Both the position numbers and the translations under genes were made by a program. This document shows, in pieces, positions 22,176-30,648 of a DNA stretch of 38,757 bases; within the stretch, counting starts at the first letter, position 1, and each line of letters begins with the position of its first letter. The DNA is from Acidimicrobiia bacterium. GTDB lineage: Bacteria; Actinomycetota; Acidimicrobiia; IMCC26256; JADLDD01. The stretch lies in the NCBI GenBank assembly GCA_020846855.1, contig JADLDD010000022.1:1-38757 (forward strand), in the 5' to 3' direction. Below the pieces are notes generated by a model, which was given only the letters and a program-made list of their open reading frames with translations, was not told the origin of the DNA and made no database searches.

Positions 22176-22979
22176 CTACTCCGGCGGTCCCGGACGGGGC
22201 GCGGTGCGCTCGTAGCGCCAGCCGTGATCGATCATGCGGAGCCGGTGCCGGGGTCCGGGCACCGAGGGATCACCCGACTCGTACCCGGCGTCGCCGTGCC
22301 AGAGGGCGATGACCTCCGTGCCGTCGATGCAGGCCTTGGTGGTGAAGTGCTCCGGTCGCCCGGCGCGGGCCGCGGCCAGGGCCGACGCCACGTCGGAGCT
22401 GGCGCGCAGCTCGTGGAGCGTCACCCACGTGGGTGGCGTCAACTCCACCTCGTGCGCGTCGCGGCGCTCGAGGGCCTCGGCCGGGCGCACCCACATGTGC
22501 TCCCGGATCTCGCCCCCGTCGACCCGGACCTCACCGCCGGGGGCGGGCGCCACGAAGAACCAGGTCGAGAACCGTCGGGGCGTCTGGGGCGGGGGCATCC
22601 AGTGCGACAGCCAGACGAGCCCCGCGAGGTCGACCTCCAGGCCCGATTCCTCGGCCGCCTCCCGGACGGCGGCGCGCCGGGCCGCGCGGTACACGTCGTC
22701 GGGATGTGACGGCTCGTAGTCGGCCGGGTCGATCCGGCCGCCGGGGAACACCCACGCCCCGCCCGCGAAGGCGAGGCGCGAATCGCGGCGCAGCATCAGG
22801 GTCTCGACCCCCGACGGGGTGTCGCGCAGGAGGATCACGGTGGCGGCCGGCACGGCGTCCGGGACGGCAGGTTCCGCCGGACCTCGCCCGGGTCCACCGC
22901 CCGGGTCCACACCCGAACCGCTCCCGGTCCCGCCGACGCGGCGGGCCCACTCCCCGAAGCGTTCCTGTTGCGAGCTCAT
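22176..22979 (-). CDS. Nudix hydrolase, 267 aa
   Basis: The start is the ATG at 22979, in an ATGA overlap with the DUF3097 stop. A Gly/Pro-rich N-terminal stretch (17-42) precedes the Nudix domain: AATVILLRD, then VFPGGRIDP (about 77-85), an insertion, and RAAVREAAEESGLEV (about 102-116), giving the metal-binding REAAEE. The insertion between the first Gly and the REXXEE part is typical of the larger NUDT19/RNU-like hydrolases that act on CoA-type or nucleotide diphosphates. The C-terminal 100 residues are family-specific. Substrate not determined. Confidence 0.85.
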   Translation of the reverse strand: MSSQQERFGEWARRVGGTGSGSGVDPGGGPGRGPAEPAVPDAVPAATVILLRDTPSGVETLMLRRDSRLAFAGGAWVFPGGRIDPADYEPSHPDDVYRAARRAAVREAAEESGLEVDLAGLVWLSHWMPPPQTPRRFSTWFFVAPAPGGEVRVDGGEIREHMWVRPAEALERRDAHEVELTPPTWVTLHELRASSDVASALAAARAGRPEHFTTKACIDGTEVIALWHGDAGYESGDPSVPGPRHRLRMIDHGWRYERTAPRPGPPE

Positions 22980-23815
22980 GCCGGCGCGGTCACGAAGTCG
23001 ATGAGCTCCTCGACGGCGCCCACCAGGGGGGTCTCGAGGTCGCGGTAGCTGCCGACGGAGTCGAGGATCCGGCGCCACAGTCGCCCCGGCTCGGGTTCGC
23101 CGAGCGCCGCGCAGATCCCCTCCTTCCAGGGGCGCCCACGGGGAACGGTGGGCCACGCGTCGAGGCCCACGACGGCGGGACGCACGGCCTCCCACACGTC
23201 GACGTAGGGCGACCCCGTGACGAGGACGTGCGGTCCGGCGACCTCGGCCGCGAGGCGGGCCTCCTTGGAACCCGGGACGAGGTGGTCGACGAGCACGCCG
23301 AGCCGGCGCTCCGGGCCGGGCCCGAACGCCTCGACGGCATCGACGAGCCCGTCGATGCCGTCGAGGCGTTCCACCACCACCGCCTCCACCCGCAGGTCGT
23401 CGCCCCAGACCTTCTCCACCAGCTCGGCGTCGTGGATCCCCTCCACGAAGATCCGCCCGGCTCGCGCCACCCGCGCGGGCGCGGGCGGCGCGGCCCGCGA
23501 GCCGGATGCGGTGAGGGCGGGGCCGTTGCGGGCCGCGGGTCGTGGTGCGACGAGTGTGACCGCGGCGCCCTCGTGGGCGAACGATCCGGGCGACATCGGG
23601 AACAGGCGCTCCAGCCCGGTGGCTCCCCTCAGTACCGCCGCGCCGCCTTCGACCCTCACGATCGTCCCGGCGAAGCCGCTGCCGCGGTGTCGCACCGAGA
23701 TCCCCGGATGGGCCTCCAGTGAGGGGTACTCGACCTCCAGGCGGGCCGCGCCGTCGACGGGGCCGCCGAGGATGCCGCCCCGCGGTCCGGGGCGTCGGGG
23801 TCGAGGCCGGGCCAC
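22976..23815 (-). CDS. DUF3097 family protein
   Basis: The 279-residue protein has the hallmark stretches of DUF3097: RIFVEGIHDAELVEKVWGDDL (core VEGIHDAELVEKVWG), VLVDHLVPGSKE, VTGSPYVDVWEAV, WKEGIC and the ending EELIDFVT. The acidic pattern E..(I/R)HDAE and VDHL resembles a Toprim-like nucleic-acid metal site, but that is my inference and no activity is established. The N-terminal third is a small beta domain (HRGSGFAGTIVRVEGGAAVLR). GTG start one base after the L,D-transpeptidase stop; its own stop overlaps the Nudix start. Found mainly in Actinobacteria. Confidence 0.85.
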   Translation of the reverse strand: MARPRPRRPGPRGGILGGPVDGAARLEVEYPSLEAHPGISVRHRGSGFAGTIVRVEGGAAVLRGATGLERLFPMSPGSFAHEGAAVTLVAPRPAARNGPALTASGSRAAPPAPARVARAGRIFVEGIHDAELVEKVWGDDLRVEAVVVERLDGIDGLVDAVEAFGPGPERRLGVLVDHLVPGSKEARLAAEVAGPHVLVTGSPYVDVWEAVRPAVVGLDAWPTVPRGRPWKEGICAALGEPEPGRLWRRILDSVGSYRDLETPLVGAVEELIDFVTAPA

Positions 23816-23816
23816 G

Positions 23817-25058
23817 TCAGCGCAGCGCGCTGCCGGCGAGCCACTGGTCCCAGGAGGTGTTCCAGTCGGCGGTCCCGGCGTCGGTGGTCGAGGGGGGGCG
23901 GGTGGACCCGGTCACGACGACGGCGTCGCCGGGCCGGCTGAAGTTGAAGAACCACTGGGCGTCGGCGGGGGCGAGGTTCACGCACCCGTGCGAGACGTTC
24001 GCCCGGCCCTGGGAGTCGACCGACCACGGCGCCCCGTGCACGAACTCGCCGCTGTTGGAGATCCGGACGTTCCAGAAGGTGGTGGTGAGGTAGCCGTCGG
24101 GGGAGTTGCGCGGGATGCCCACGGTGGCGGAGTCCATCACCAGCTTCTGCATCTTCTCGAGCACCATGTGGGTGCCGTTCTGGGTGGGGTAGCGGTCCGC
24201 CCCGGCGCTCTGGTCGAAGGTCTTCACGGGGGCGCCGTCACGCGTGACGACCATCTTGTGGGTCCGGACGTCGACGTAGCTGACCTGCGCGTCGCCGATG
24301 CGGAACGACACGTGGATGTTCCGCTCGCCCCACACACCTCCGCCCGCGTCGACGCCCTCGAGCGCGGCATCGACCTCGACGGCGGTGTGGGCCGGCCAGA
24401 AGGAGCGGGGACGCCAGCGGACCTCGTGGTCGGAGACCCAGCGCCACCCACCCTCGACCGACGGTCGCGACGTGACGGCCAGGCGCCTCTCCACCGCGGC
24501 GCGGTCGGCGACGGGTGCCCGGAACTGCACCACGACGACCTGGGCCACGCCCGCCACGGCGTCGTCGCCGGGGCTGACGATCGGCCCGAGTCGGGCCGTG
24601 GGCGTGAGGGTGGTGAACGACGATCGGGTGGTCGTCGGGCCGTGGGCCGACCTGACCGTGGCGGTGACCTCGTAGCGGGTCCCGAGCGCGAGGGCCGCCG
24701 ACGACGTCCAGCGGGTGCCGTCGGCACTGAGCGACCCGGTCGCCGTGTCGGCGGTTCCGGTCCCGGGACCGGTTCCCGCTCCGGGGGCGCCCACGGCACC
24801 CACCGGCCGCAACCTGACGGCGACCAGGCGGCCGTCGAGGACGGCTACGTCGACGGGGGTGTCGGGGCGGACACCGGTGGCGCCGTCGGCGGGCGAGATC
24901 CGGACGGCGGCGTCGGGGACGTCGCCGAGCAGCGCACTCCGGTCCGGGCCGCCGGTGTCGAGCAGGGGTTTCGCGGCGCGAGCGCCGGGCACGGCCGCCA
25001 CCCCGACGAGGGCACCGGCCGCGACGATCAGCACCGTGGCGACTAGGACCTTCTTCAT
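23817..25058 (-). CDS. L,D-transpeptidase with Ig-like domains (LdtMt2-like), 413 aa
   Basis: Sec signal peptide (MKKVLVATVLIVAAGALVG..., cleavage near ARAA, residue 28). Two Ig-like domains follow (about 50-270; AVRISPADGATGVRPD and RLGPIVSPGDDAV mark their starts). The YkuD catalytic domain (about 275-385) contains EFVHGAPWS and the active site SHGCVNL with Cys359. The C-terminal extension WNTSWDQWLAGS is the typical actinobacterial tail. It makes 3-3 cross-links in peptidoglycan and is intrinsically resistant to most penicillins, though not carbapenems, in studied relatives. First gene of the operon with DUF3097 and Nudix. The promoter must lie in the 67-base divergent gap. Confidence 0.93.
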   Translation of the reverse strand: MKKVLVATVLIVAAGALVGVAAVPGARAAKPLLDTGGPDRSALLGDVPDAAVRISPADGATGVRPDTPVDVAVLDGRLVAVRLRPVGAVGAPGAGTGPGTGTADTATGSLSADGTRWTSSAALALGTRYEVTATVRSAHGPTTTRSSFTTLTPTARLGPIVSPGDDAVAGVAQVVVVQFRAPVADRAAVERRLAVTSRPSVEGGWRWVSDHEVRWRPRSFWPAHTAVEVDAALEGVDAGGGVWGERNIHVSFRIGDAQVSYVDVRTHKMVVTRDGAPVKTFDQSAGADRYPTQNGTHMVLEKMQKLVMDSATVGIPRNSPDGYLTTTFWNVRISNSGEFVHGAPWSVDSQGRANVSHGCVNLAPADAQWFFNFSRPGDAVVVTGSTRPPSTTDAGTADWNTSWDQWLAGSALR

Positions 25059-25113
25059 GTCGACCCACCATTGTCGGACCGGAACGGAGCCTGGGGCAAG
25101 GCGGCCCCTCGCT

Positions 25114-25119
25114 TAGCAT
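25114..25119 (+). promoter_or_regulatory. -10 hexamer TAGCAT, leaderless start at 25126
   Basis: Ends six bases before the ATG of the TnpB-like short gene, indicating that this small gene has an intact host-style promoter. Confidence 0.5.
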
Positions 25120-25125
25120 CGGGCC

Positions 25126-25587
25126 ATGCCCCAACCGCCCGTCAGGCTGCTGCCCGACCCCGATCAGCACGAGCTCCTCGGCCAGACCCTCGAGCGGGTC
25201 AACCGGGCCTGCAACGCGGCCCGGACCCGCCTGCTCGAGCGCGGGGTCCACGATCCGTCGGGTGTCGCACGCGGCGATTTGCGGTCCGTGGTCAAGGAGG
25301 AGCTCGACCGGTTCAAGCTGCCGTCGCCCTTCGTGACGCCGTCTGTGGAACGGGTCGCGGCCGCCCTGCGGCGGCAGCGGTTCAGCACCTATCAGTCGCT
25401 CACCCTCCCGGCGGGCGCGTTCAAGTGGGGCGGCGCCGACCGGGTGACGCTGCCGACGTGGGCGGGGCGCCGGACCGTCCGGGTCTACGTCGACCCGCTC
25501 CGGGGCGGTCTGCGCCCGCCGTTGGAGGGTCGGTCCGCGACGCTCGTGTACCGCAACGGCGAGTTCGAGCTCGTCGAGGCGGGGTGA
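25126..25587 (+). CDS. TnpB N-terminal-domain-like small protein, 153 aa (no nuclease domain)
   Basis: Opens with VRLLPDPDQHELLGQTLERVNRACNAARTRLL (core LLPDPDQHELL), the pattern of the first strand and helix of IS200/IS605 TnpB proteins (RLYPTPEQ...L...N.A). The middle is helical. Residues 95-150 (SLTLPAGAFKW; VTLPTWAGRRTVRV; SATLVYRNGEFELV) resemble the beta-barrel half that comes just before RuvC-I in TnpB. The protein then stops: RuvC and zinc-finger motifs are absent from it and from the 49 bases before the next gene. No transposon ends are seen. The frame is intact, with codon use like its neighbours. It is either a domesticated fragment or a worn remnant. The family call is by eye and moderate. 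Confidence 0.5.
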   Translation: MPQPPVRLLPDPDQHELLGQTLERVNRACNAARTRLLERGVHDPSGVARGDLRSVVKEELDRFKLPSPFVTPSVERVAAALRRQRFSTYQSLTLPAGAFKWGGADRVTLPTWAGRRTVRVYVDPLRGGLRPPLEGRSATLVYRNGEFELVEAG

Positions 25588-25636
25588 CCGCGAGCGTCGC
25601 CGGGCCGCGGTTACCGGCGGCGGGCGGGCCGCCGGG

Positions 25637-26233
25637 GTGGGTTCCGTGACCCGGGTGCTGCTCCTGCGCCACGCCGAGTCGGCCTGGAACGCCGACGGCC
25701 GCTGGCAGGGCCACGCCGATCCACCGCTGTCCCCGCTCGGGGAGCGCCAGGCCTCGGTGGCGGTCCTGCCGCCCGGGGTGCGGGCCGTGTGGACCTCCGA
25801 CCTCGCCCGGGCCCGGGCGACGGCCCTGGTCCTGGCCGGCCCGGCCGGGCTCTCCGTCCGGTCCGACGCCCGGCTGCGCGAGCGGGACGCGGGCGAGTGG
25901 ACGGGGCTGACCCGGCCCGAGATCGAGGACGCGTGGCCGGGGTACCTCGCGGCACGGAGGCGGCCGCCGGGCTTCGAGCCCGACGAGAGCGTGGAGGCCC
26001 GGGCCCGTGAGGTGCTGGCCGCGCTCGGCGCGCTGCCGCCGGCCGAGGTCGCGGCCGTCACGCACGCCGGGGTGATCCGGACCCTGGAGCGGGCCCTGGG
26101 CGCCGCGGTGCCACGGCTCGCCAACCTCGAGGGGCGCTGGTTCGAGGTCTCCGCCGACGCGGTCACGCTCGGTGACCGGGTGCTGCTCGTCGACCCGCAC
26201 CGGGTCGAGGTGACGATCCCCGGTCAGATCTGA
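25637..26233 (+). CDS. Histidine phosphatase (phosphoglycerate-mutase-like) family protein
   Basis: The RHAES motif (LLLRHAESAWN, residues about 8-18) carries the phospho-accepting His. LSPLGERQA, SDLARARATA and RERDAGEWTGL follow in order, and VTHAGVIRTLE gives the second catalytic His. Length (198 aa) is normal for the 2-H phosphatase branch. Candidate substrates range from sugar phosphates to cobalamin or nucleotide intermediates; none is indicated by neighbours. Either GTG 25637 or GTG 25646 could start it, and neither has a clear ribosome binding site. Confidence 0.88.
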   Translation: MGSVTRVLLLRHAESAWNADGRWQGHADPPLSPLGERQASVAVLPPGVRAVWTSDLARARATALVLAGPAGLSVRSDARLRERDAGEWTGLTRPEIEDAWPGYLAARRRPPGFEPDESVEARAREVLAALGALPPAEVAAVTHAGVIRTLERALGAAVPRLANLEGRWFEVSADAVTLGDRVLLVDPHRVEVTIPGQI

Positions 26234-26278
26234 CGGGGCGCGGGGCCCCGCCGGGGCCGGGCGCGGCGAGGCGGGGCG

Positions 26279-26284
26279 TAGACT
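26279..26284 (+). promoter_or_regulatory. -10 hexamer TAGACT of the helD gene
   Basis: Unlike the leaderless promoters it lies 28 bases before the GTG, leaving room for the ribosome binding site GGAAGGAG (26303-26310). A palindrome GCGGGGCCCCGC just upstream may terminate the phosphatase transcript. Confidence 0.45.
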
Positions 26285-26312
26285 GGACGGTCCCCCCGCC
26301 CTGGAAGGAGCC

Positions 26313-28712
26313 GTGCGCGACCCGACCGACCTCACCGACCCCCGGACCGACCGCCGGCTGACCGCCGGGCCCGCCGGGCGCGAGACCGCCGACGCTGACC
26401 CGGGCGCCGACCCGGGCGCCGAGCTGGCCGCCGAGCAGGCCCGGGTCGACGCGGCCTACGCCGCGCTCGACGAGATGCGCCGCTCCGCCGAGCGGGTGTC
26501 GGAGGCCTACGCCGAGGTCCGCCGGGGCGGTACGCACCAGGCCCGCCTCGAGCGCGACATCGCCCACGACACCACCCGCCGCCGGCTGGCGGCGCTCGAC
26601 ATCGGGGAGGCGCCGCTCGTCTTCGGCCGCCTCGACCGTGACGACGGCGAGCGCTTCTACATCGGCCGCATCGGCGTCGACGACGACGCCCACAACCCCC
26701 TGGTCGTCGACTGGCGGGCCCCGGTCGCCGAGCCCTTCTACCGGGCGACCGCGGTCGAGCCGATGGGAGTGGTGCGCCGGAGGCACTTCGCGACGCGCGG
26801 GGGCCGCGAGGTGGTGGGGCTCGACGACGAGGTCTTCGACCGTGACCGGGCCGCGGAGTCCGGCCTGGCGGTGGTGGGGGAGGGTGCCCTGCTCGCCGCG
26901 CTGGAGCGCGAGCGCACGGGCCGCATGGGCGACATCGTGGCCACCATCCAGGTCGAGCAGGACCGGGCGATCCGGGCCGACCTGGCCGGGACGCTCGTGG
27001 TCACGGGCGGGCCCGGCACCGGGAAGACGGCCGTCGCACTGCACCGGGCCGCCTACCTCCTCTACACGCACCGTGACCGGTTGCGCAGCCAGGGCGTCCT
27101 CCTGATCGGGCCGGGCCGCTTGTTCCTCCGCTACATCGAGCAGGTCCTGCCGTCCCTCGGCGAGCACGACGTCCAGCTCGCGACCCTGGCCGGACTCAAG
27201 CCGCGCCTCACGCTGAGCGGGAGCGAGCCGGAGGCGGTCGCGGCGGTGAAGGGCGACGCGCGCCTGGCCGAGGTGATCACCCGCGCCCTCGCCGACCGCG
27301 AGCGGGCCCTGCCACGCGACACGGTGTTCGTGCTCGACGGCGTCCGCCTGCGGATCCGCCGCCGCGACTCGGCCCGCATCGTGGAGCGGGCGCGCTCACG
27401 CCGGGGGTCGCACAACTCGCGACGCCCGCTCGTGGTGCAGATGCTCCTCGACCTGCTCGTGGCGCGGTACCGCCAGGGCCTGGTCGACGCCTACCGGGCG
27501 GCGCCGCTGTTCGACCCGGGCGACGCCGCCGGCGCCGTCGACCCGACCGTCGCCGCGACCCTCGCCCGTGGGGAGGCTCCCCCCGAGGGTTGGGAGGCGG
27601 AGCTGCGGGCCCGCCTGCGCGGGCAGCCCGAGGTGCGGGCCGCGCTGGAGCGCATGTGGCCGGTGCTCACCGGCGCCGAGCTCGTCCACGACCTGTTCAG
27701 CTTCACGGCCCTCATCCGCTCCGCCGCCGACGGCGTCCTGACGCGTGCCGAGCAGGTGGGGCTCCACCGCCCCCGCTCCGCCTCGGTGCGCGAGGTCCCG
27801 TGGACGCCCGCCGACGTGGCCCTGGTCGACGAGGCCGACGCCCTCCTCGGTGCCCCCGAGGAGGCGCGGCCCCGGCGCCGGCGCCCGCGGGCCGGCGACG
27901 ACGAAGCGCTGGCCACCGCGGCCGCGGTCGTGGAGGAGCTGGGCGTGGCGGGCTCGATGTCGGCGGCCGCGCTGGCGGAGCGCTTCGCGGAGCCGGTGGC
28001 CGTCGACCCCCGCTCGGCCGGGGAGTTGCGCACCTACGGGCACGTGGTCGTCGACGAGGCGCAGGACCTCTCCGCGATGCAGTGGAGGATGCTCGCCCGG
28101 CGGGTGCCGTCGGCGTCGATGACCGTCGTCGGCGACTTCGGGCAGGCGACCCAGCCCGGGGCCCTCGACGGCTGGGACGATGTGGTCGCCCACCTGCCCC
28201 GCCGCCACGAGGCCCGGTTCGCGCAGCTGAGCGTGAACTACCGCACCCCCGCCGAGATCATGGCCGTCGCGTCCCGGCTCCTCGGCGTCGCCGCGCCGGG
28301 CGTGGCGGCGTCGCGGTCCGTGCGTGCCACCGGCGAGGAGCCGCGGTTCGTCGCCGTCGACGCCTCCGGGGTGCTCGACGCCGTGCGCGAGGTGGTGGCG
28401 ACGGCGCTGGAGCGGGGCGGGACGGTCGCGGTGATCGCCCCTGACGGACGCCACTCCGAGCTGGCGGGCGCCCTCGCCGACCTGGGTGCGCGTACCGACA
28501 TCCCCGACGCGCTCGACGCCCCGGTCGCGATCCTCGCCGGTGCCGACGCCAAGGGCCTGGAGTTCGACCACGTGGTGGTGGTGGAGCCGGTGGAGCTGGT
28601 CCCGGGCGGGCGGCGCGGCCTGCGAATGCTCTACGTGCTGCTCACCCGCGCCACCCGGACCCTGACCGTCGTGCACGCCGGCCCGCTCCCCGAGGCGCTC
28701 ACCCGGAGCTGA
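26313..28712 (+). CDS. helD: HelD-type UvrD/Rep-like helicase, RNA polymerase recycling factor
   Basis: The 799-residue protein has an N-terminal coiled-coil arm (about 38-90; ELAAEQARVDAAYAALDEMRR, core) followed by VDWRAPVAEPFYRA, a hallmark of HelD. Walker A is GGPGTGKT at 232-239, the Walker B box is DEAQD at 581-585, and the C-terminal SF1 motifs include VNYRTPAEI and LYVLLTRATRTL. In Mycobacterium, HelD pushes its arms into the RNA polymerase channels and releases stalled complexes, and some forms confer rifampicin tolerance. Length and motif order fit the actinobacterial class. Resistance function here is not shown by sequence. Confidence 0.9.
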   Translation: MRDPTDLTDPRTDRRLTAGPAGRETADADPGADPGAELAAEQARVDAAYAALDEMRRSAERVSEAYAEVRRGGTHQARLERDIAHDTTRRRLAALDIGEAPLVFGRLDRDDGERFYIGRIGVDDDAHNPLVVDWRAPVAEPFYRATAVEPMGVVRRRHFATRGGREVVGLDDEVFDRDRAAESGLAVVGEGALLAALERERTGRMGDIVATIQVEQDRAIRADLAGTLVVTGGPGTGKTAVALHRAAYLLYTHRDRLRSQGVLLIGPGRLFLRYIEQVLPSLGEHDVQLATLAGLKPRLTLSGSEPEAVAAVKGDARLAEVITRALADRERALPRDTVFVLDGVRLRIRRRDSARIVERARSRRGSHNSRRPLVVQMLLDLLVARYRQGLVDAYRAAPLFDPGDAAGAVDPTVAATLARGEAPPEGWEAELRARLRGQPEVRAALERMWPVLTGAELVHDLFSFTALIRSAADGVLTRAEQVGLHRPRSASVREVPWTPADVALVDEADALLGAPEEARPRRRRPRAGDDEALATAAAVVEELGVAGSMSAAALAERFAEPVAVDPRSAGELRTYGHVVVDEAQDLSAMQWRMLARRVPSASMTVVGDFGQATQPGALDGWDDVVAHLPRRHEARFAQLSVNYRTPAEIMAVASRLLGVAAPGVAASRSVRATGEEPRFVAVDASGVLDAVREVVATALERGGTVAVIAPDGRHSELAGALADLGARTDIPDALDAPVAILAGADAKGLEFDHVVVVEPVELVPGGRRGLRMLYVLLTRATRTLTVVHAGPLPEALTRS

Positions 28713-28790
28713 CCGAACCCGCGCGGCGGCCACCGGGTCCCCTGGGGCCTCCCGCTCGCCCGTCGGGGCCGGACGCCGGGGTGGTCGCCG

Positions 28791-28796
28791 TAGGCT
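28791..28796 (+). promoter_or_regulatory. -10 hexamer TAGGCT, leaderless start at 28804
   Basis: Ends seven bases before the ATG of the oligopeptidase gene. No Shine-Dalgarno. Confidence 0.55.
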
Positions 28797-28803
28797 GGCC
28801 GCC

Positions 28804-30603
28804 ATGACCGCCATCGACGAGTCCGACCTCACCGCCGCCGACATCGCCTGGGACCTCGAACCGCTCACCGGCGGTGAGGGGGAGGGGGGCGCCATGGCCC
28901 TCCTCGACCGGGCGGCCGGGCTCGCCACCGAGATGGAGGGCTGGCGCGGCCGGGTGGCCGAGATGGACGTCGCCGACCTCGAGGCGTTCATGCGTACCAG
29001 CGCCGAGCTCGCCGAGGCCGTCGGCCGGGCGTCGAGCTACGCGGGTCTGCGCTTCAGCATCGACACCGCCGATCCTCCGCGCGGCGCGCTCCTCGCCAAG
29101 ACCGAGGAGCGCGCCACCGCCATCGCCACCCGCCTGGTGTTCTTCGAGCTCGAGTGGGCCGCGCTGCCCGACGAACGGATCGACGAGCTCCTCGCCGACG
29201 ATCGGCTCGACTTCTGCCGCCACCATCTCCGCAGCGCCCGCCGGTACCGCCCACACCTGCTCACCGAGCCGGAGGAGATCATCCTCGGCGAGAAGGCGGT
29301 CACGGGACGGAGCGCGTGGACCCGCCTCTTCGACGAGCTCACCTCGGCCGTGCGGGTGAGGATCGGCGACGACGACGTCGGGCTCGAGCAGGGCCTGGCC
29401 CTCCTGGCCTCGCCCGACCGCGACTCCCGCCGAGGGGCGGCCGAAGCCGTGACGGCGGGCCTGGCACCCGGTCTGCGCACCCGGGCCTTCGTGTTCAACA
29501 CGCTGCTCGCCGACAAGTCGACCGACGACCGTCTGCGCCGCTACCCGACGTGGCTGGCGAGCATGAACCTCGCCAACGAGGCGAGCGACGCGTCGGTCGA
29601 CGCGCTGGTCGAGGCCGTCCAGCGCCGCTACGACATCCCCCGGCGCTGGTACACCCTGAAGGCCCGGCTGCTCGGCCTGCCCCGGCTGGCCGACTTCGAC
29701 CGCATGGCGCCCCTGACCGGCGACGAGCCCCGCTTCGCCTGGAGCGAGGGCCGGGAGCTCGTCCTCGACGCCTACGAGTCGTTCGCGCCGGAGCTGGCCG
29801 ACGGGGCGCGGCGCTTCTTCGACGAGGGCTGGATCGATGCCCCCGTCCGGCCGGCGAAGCGACCCGGCGCCTTCTGCGCGTACACCGTGCCGTCGCAGCA
29901 CCCGTACCTGCTGCTCAACTGGACGGGTCGCCGCCGCGACGTGTTGACCCTCGCCCACGAGATGGGGCACGGCCTGCACGCCTACCTGGCCCGGGGGCAG
30001 GGCGTGTTCCACCAGACGACCCCCCTGACCCTGGCCGAGACCGCCTCGGTGTTCGGGGAGACCGTCACGTTCGGGCGCCTGCTCCAGGCGACCTCCGATC
30101 CCTCGGAGCGGCTGTCGCTGCTGGCCGAGAGCCTGGAGGGCCAGATCGCCACCGTGTTCCGCCAGGTGGCGATGAACCGCTTCGAGGACGCGGTCCACAC
30201 CACCCGCCGGGAGGAGGGCGAGCTGAGCACCGACCGCTTCGGCGAGCTGTGGCGCTCGACGCAGGAGGCGATGCTCGGCGACGCGGTGGAGCTCACCGAC
30301 GGCTACCTCACGTGGTGGTCGTACATCCCGCACTTCATCGGCACGCCGGGCTACGTGTACGCCTACGCCTACGGGCAGCTCCTCGCCCTCAGCGTCTACG
30401 GCGCCTACGAGAGGGAAGGGGCGGAGTTCGTGCCCCGGTACCTCGACATGCTCCGCGCCGGTGGGTCGCGCTCGCCCGAGGAGCTGGGGCGCATCGTCGG
30501 GGTCGACCTCGCCGACCCCGCCTTCTGGGACGGAGGGCTCGACATCATCGCCGGCCAGCTCGCGGCCGCCGAGGAGGCGGCCACGGCGGCCGGGCGCACC
30601 TGA
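28804..30603 (+). CDS. pepF: M3 family oligoendopeptidase (PepF-like)
   Basis: The 599-residue protein opens with DIAWDLEPLTGG, as in PepF-type enzymes. The zinc site is HEMGH at 385-389, with the third ligand Glu412 in TLAETASVFGE, in the normal 24-28 residue spacing. The oligopeptide-binding region near the C-terminus has YIPHFIGTPGYVYAYAYGQLLALSVY (core FIGTPGYVYAYAYG). It is a cytoplasmic metallopeptidase that trims short peptides. It is monocistronic, with a leaderless promoter and a terminator hairpin just after the stop. Confidence 0.93.
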   Translation: MTAIDESDLTAADIAWDLEPLTGGEGEGGAMALLDRAAGLATEMEGWRGRVAEMDVADLEAFMRTSAELAEAVGRASSYAGLRFSIDTADPPRGALLAKTEERATAIATRLVFFELEWAALPDERIDELLADDRLDFCRHHLRSARRYRPHLLTEPEEIILGEKAVTGRSAWTRLFDELTSAVRVRIGDDDVGLEQGLALLASPDRDSRRGAAEAVTAGLAPGLRTRAFVFNTLLADKSTDDRLRRYPTWLASMNLANEASDASVDALVEAVQRRYDIPRRWYTLKARLLGLPRLADFDRMAPLTGDEPRFAWSEGRELVLDAYESFAPELADGARRFFDEGWIDAPVRPAKRPGAFCAYTVPSQHPYLLLNWTGRRRDVLTLAHEMGHGLHAYLARGQGVFHQTTPLTLAETASVFGETVTFGRLLQATSDPSERLSLLAESLEGQIATVFRQVAMNRFEDAVHTTRREEGELSTDRFGELWRSTQEAMLGDAVELTDGYLTWWSYIPHFIGTPGYVYAYAYGQLLALSVYGAYEREGAEFVPRYLDMLRAGGSRSPEELGRIVGVDLADPAFWDGGLDIIAGQLAAAEEAATAAGRT

Positions 30604-30605
30604 GC

Positions 30606-30625
30606 CGGCCGGGCGCTCCCGGCCG
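30606..30625. terminator. Hairpin between convergent pepF and L,D-transpeptidase genes
   Basis: CGGCCGGG and CCCGGCCG form an 8-bp stem with loop CGCT, three bases after the pepF stop. Confidence 0.55.
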
Positions 30626-30648
30626 CCCGGACGTTCGGCGGCCCGATC

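Noticed and set aside
22980-23195. Extension of the Nudix frame beyond 22979
   Set aside because: Overlaps the conserved C-terminus of DUF3097; the ATGA junction gives a better start.
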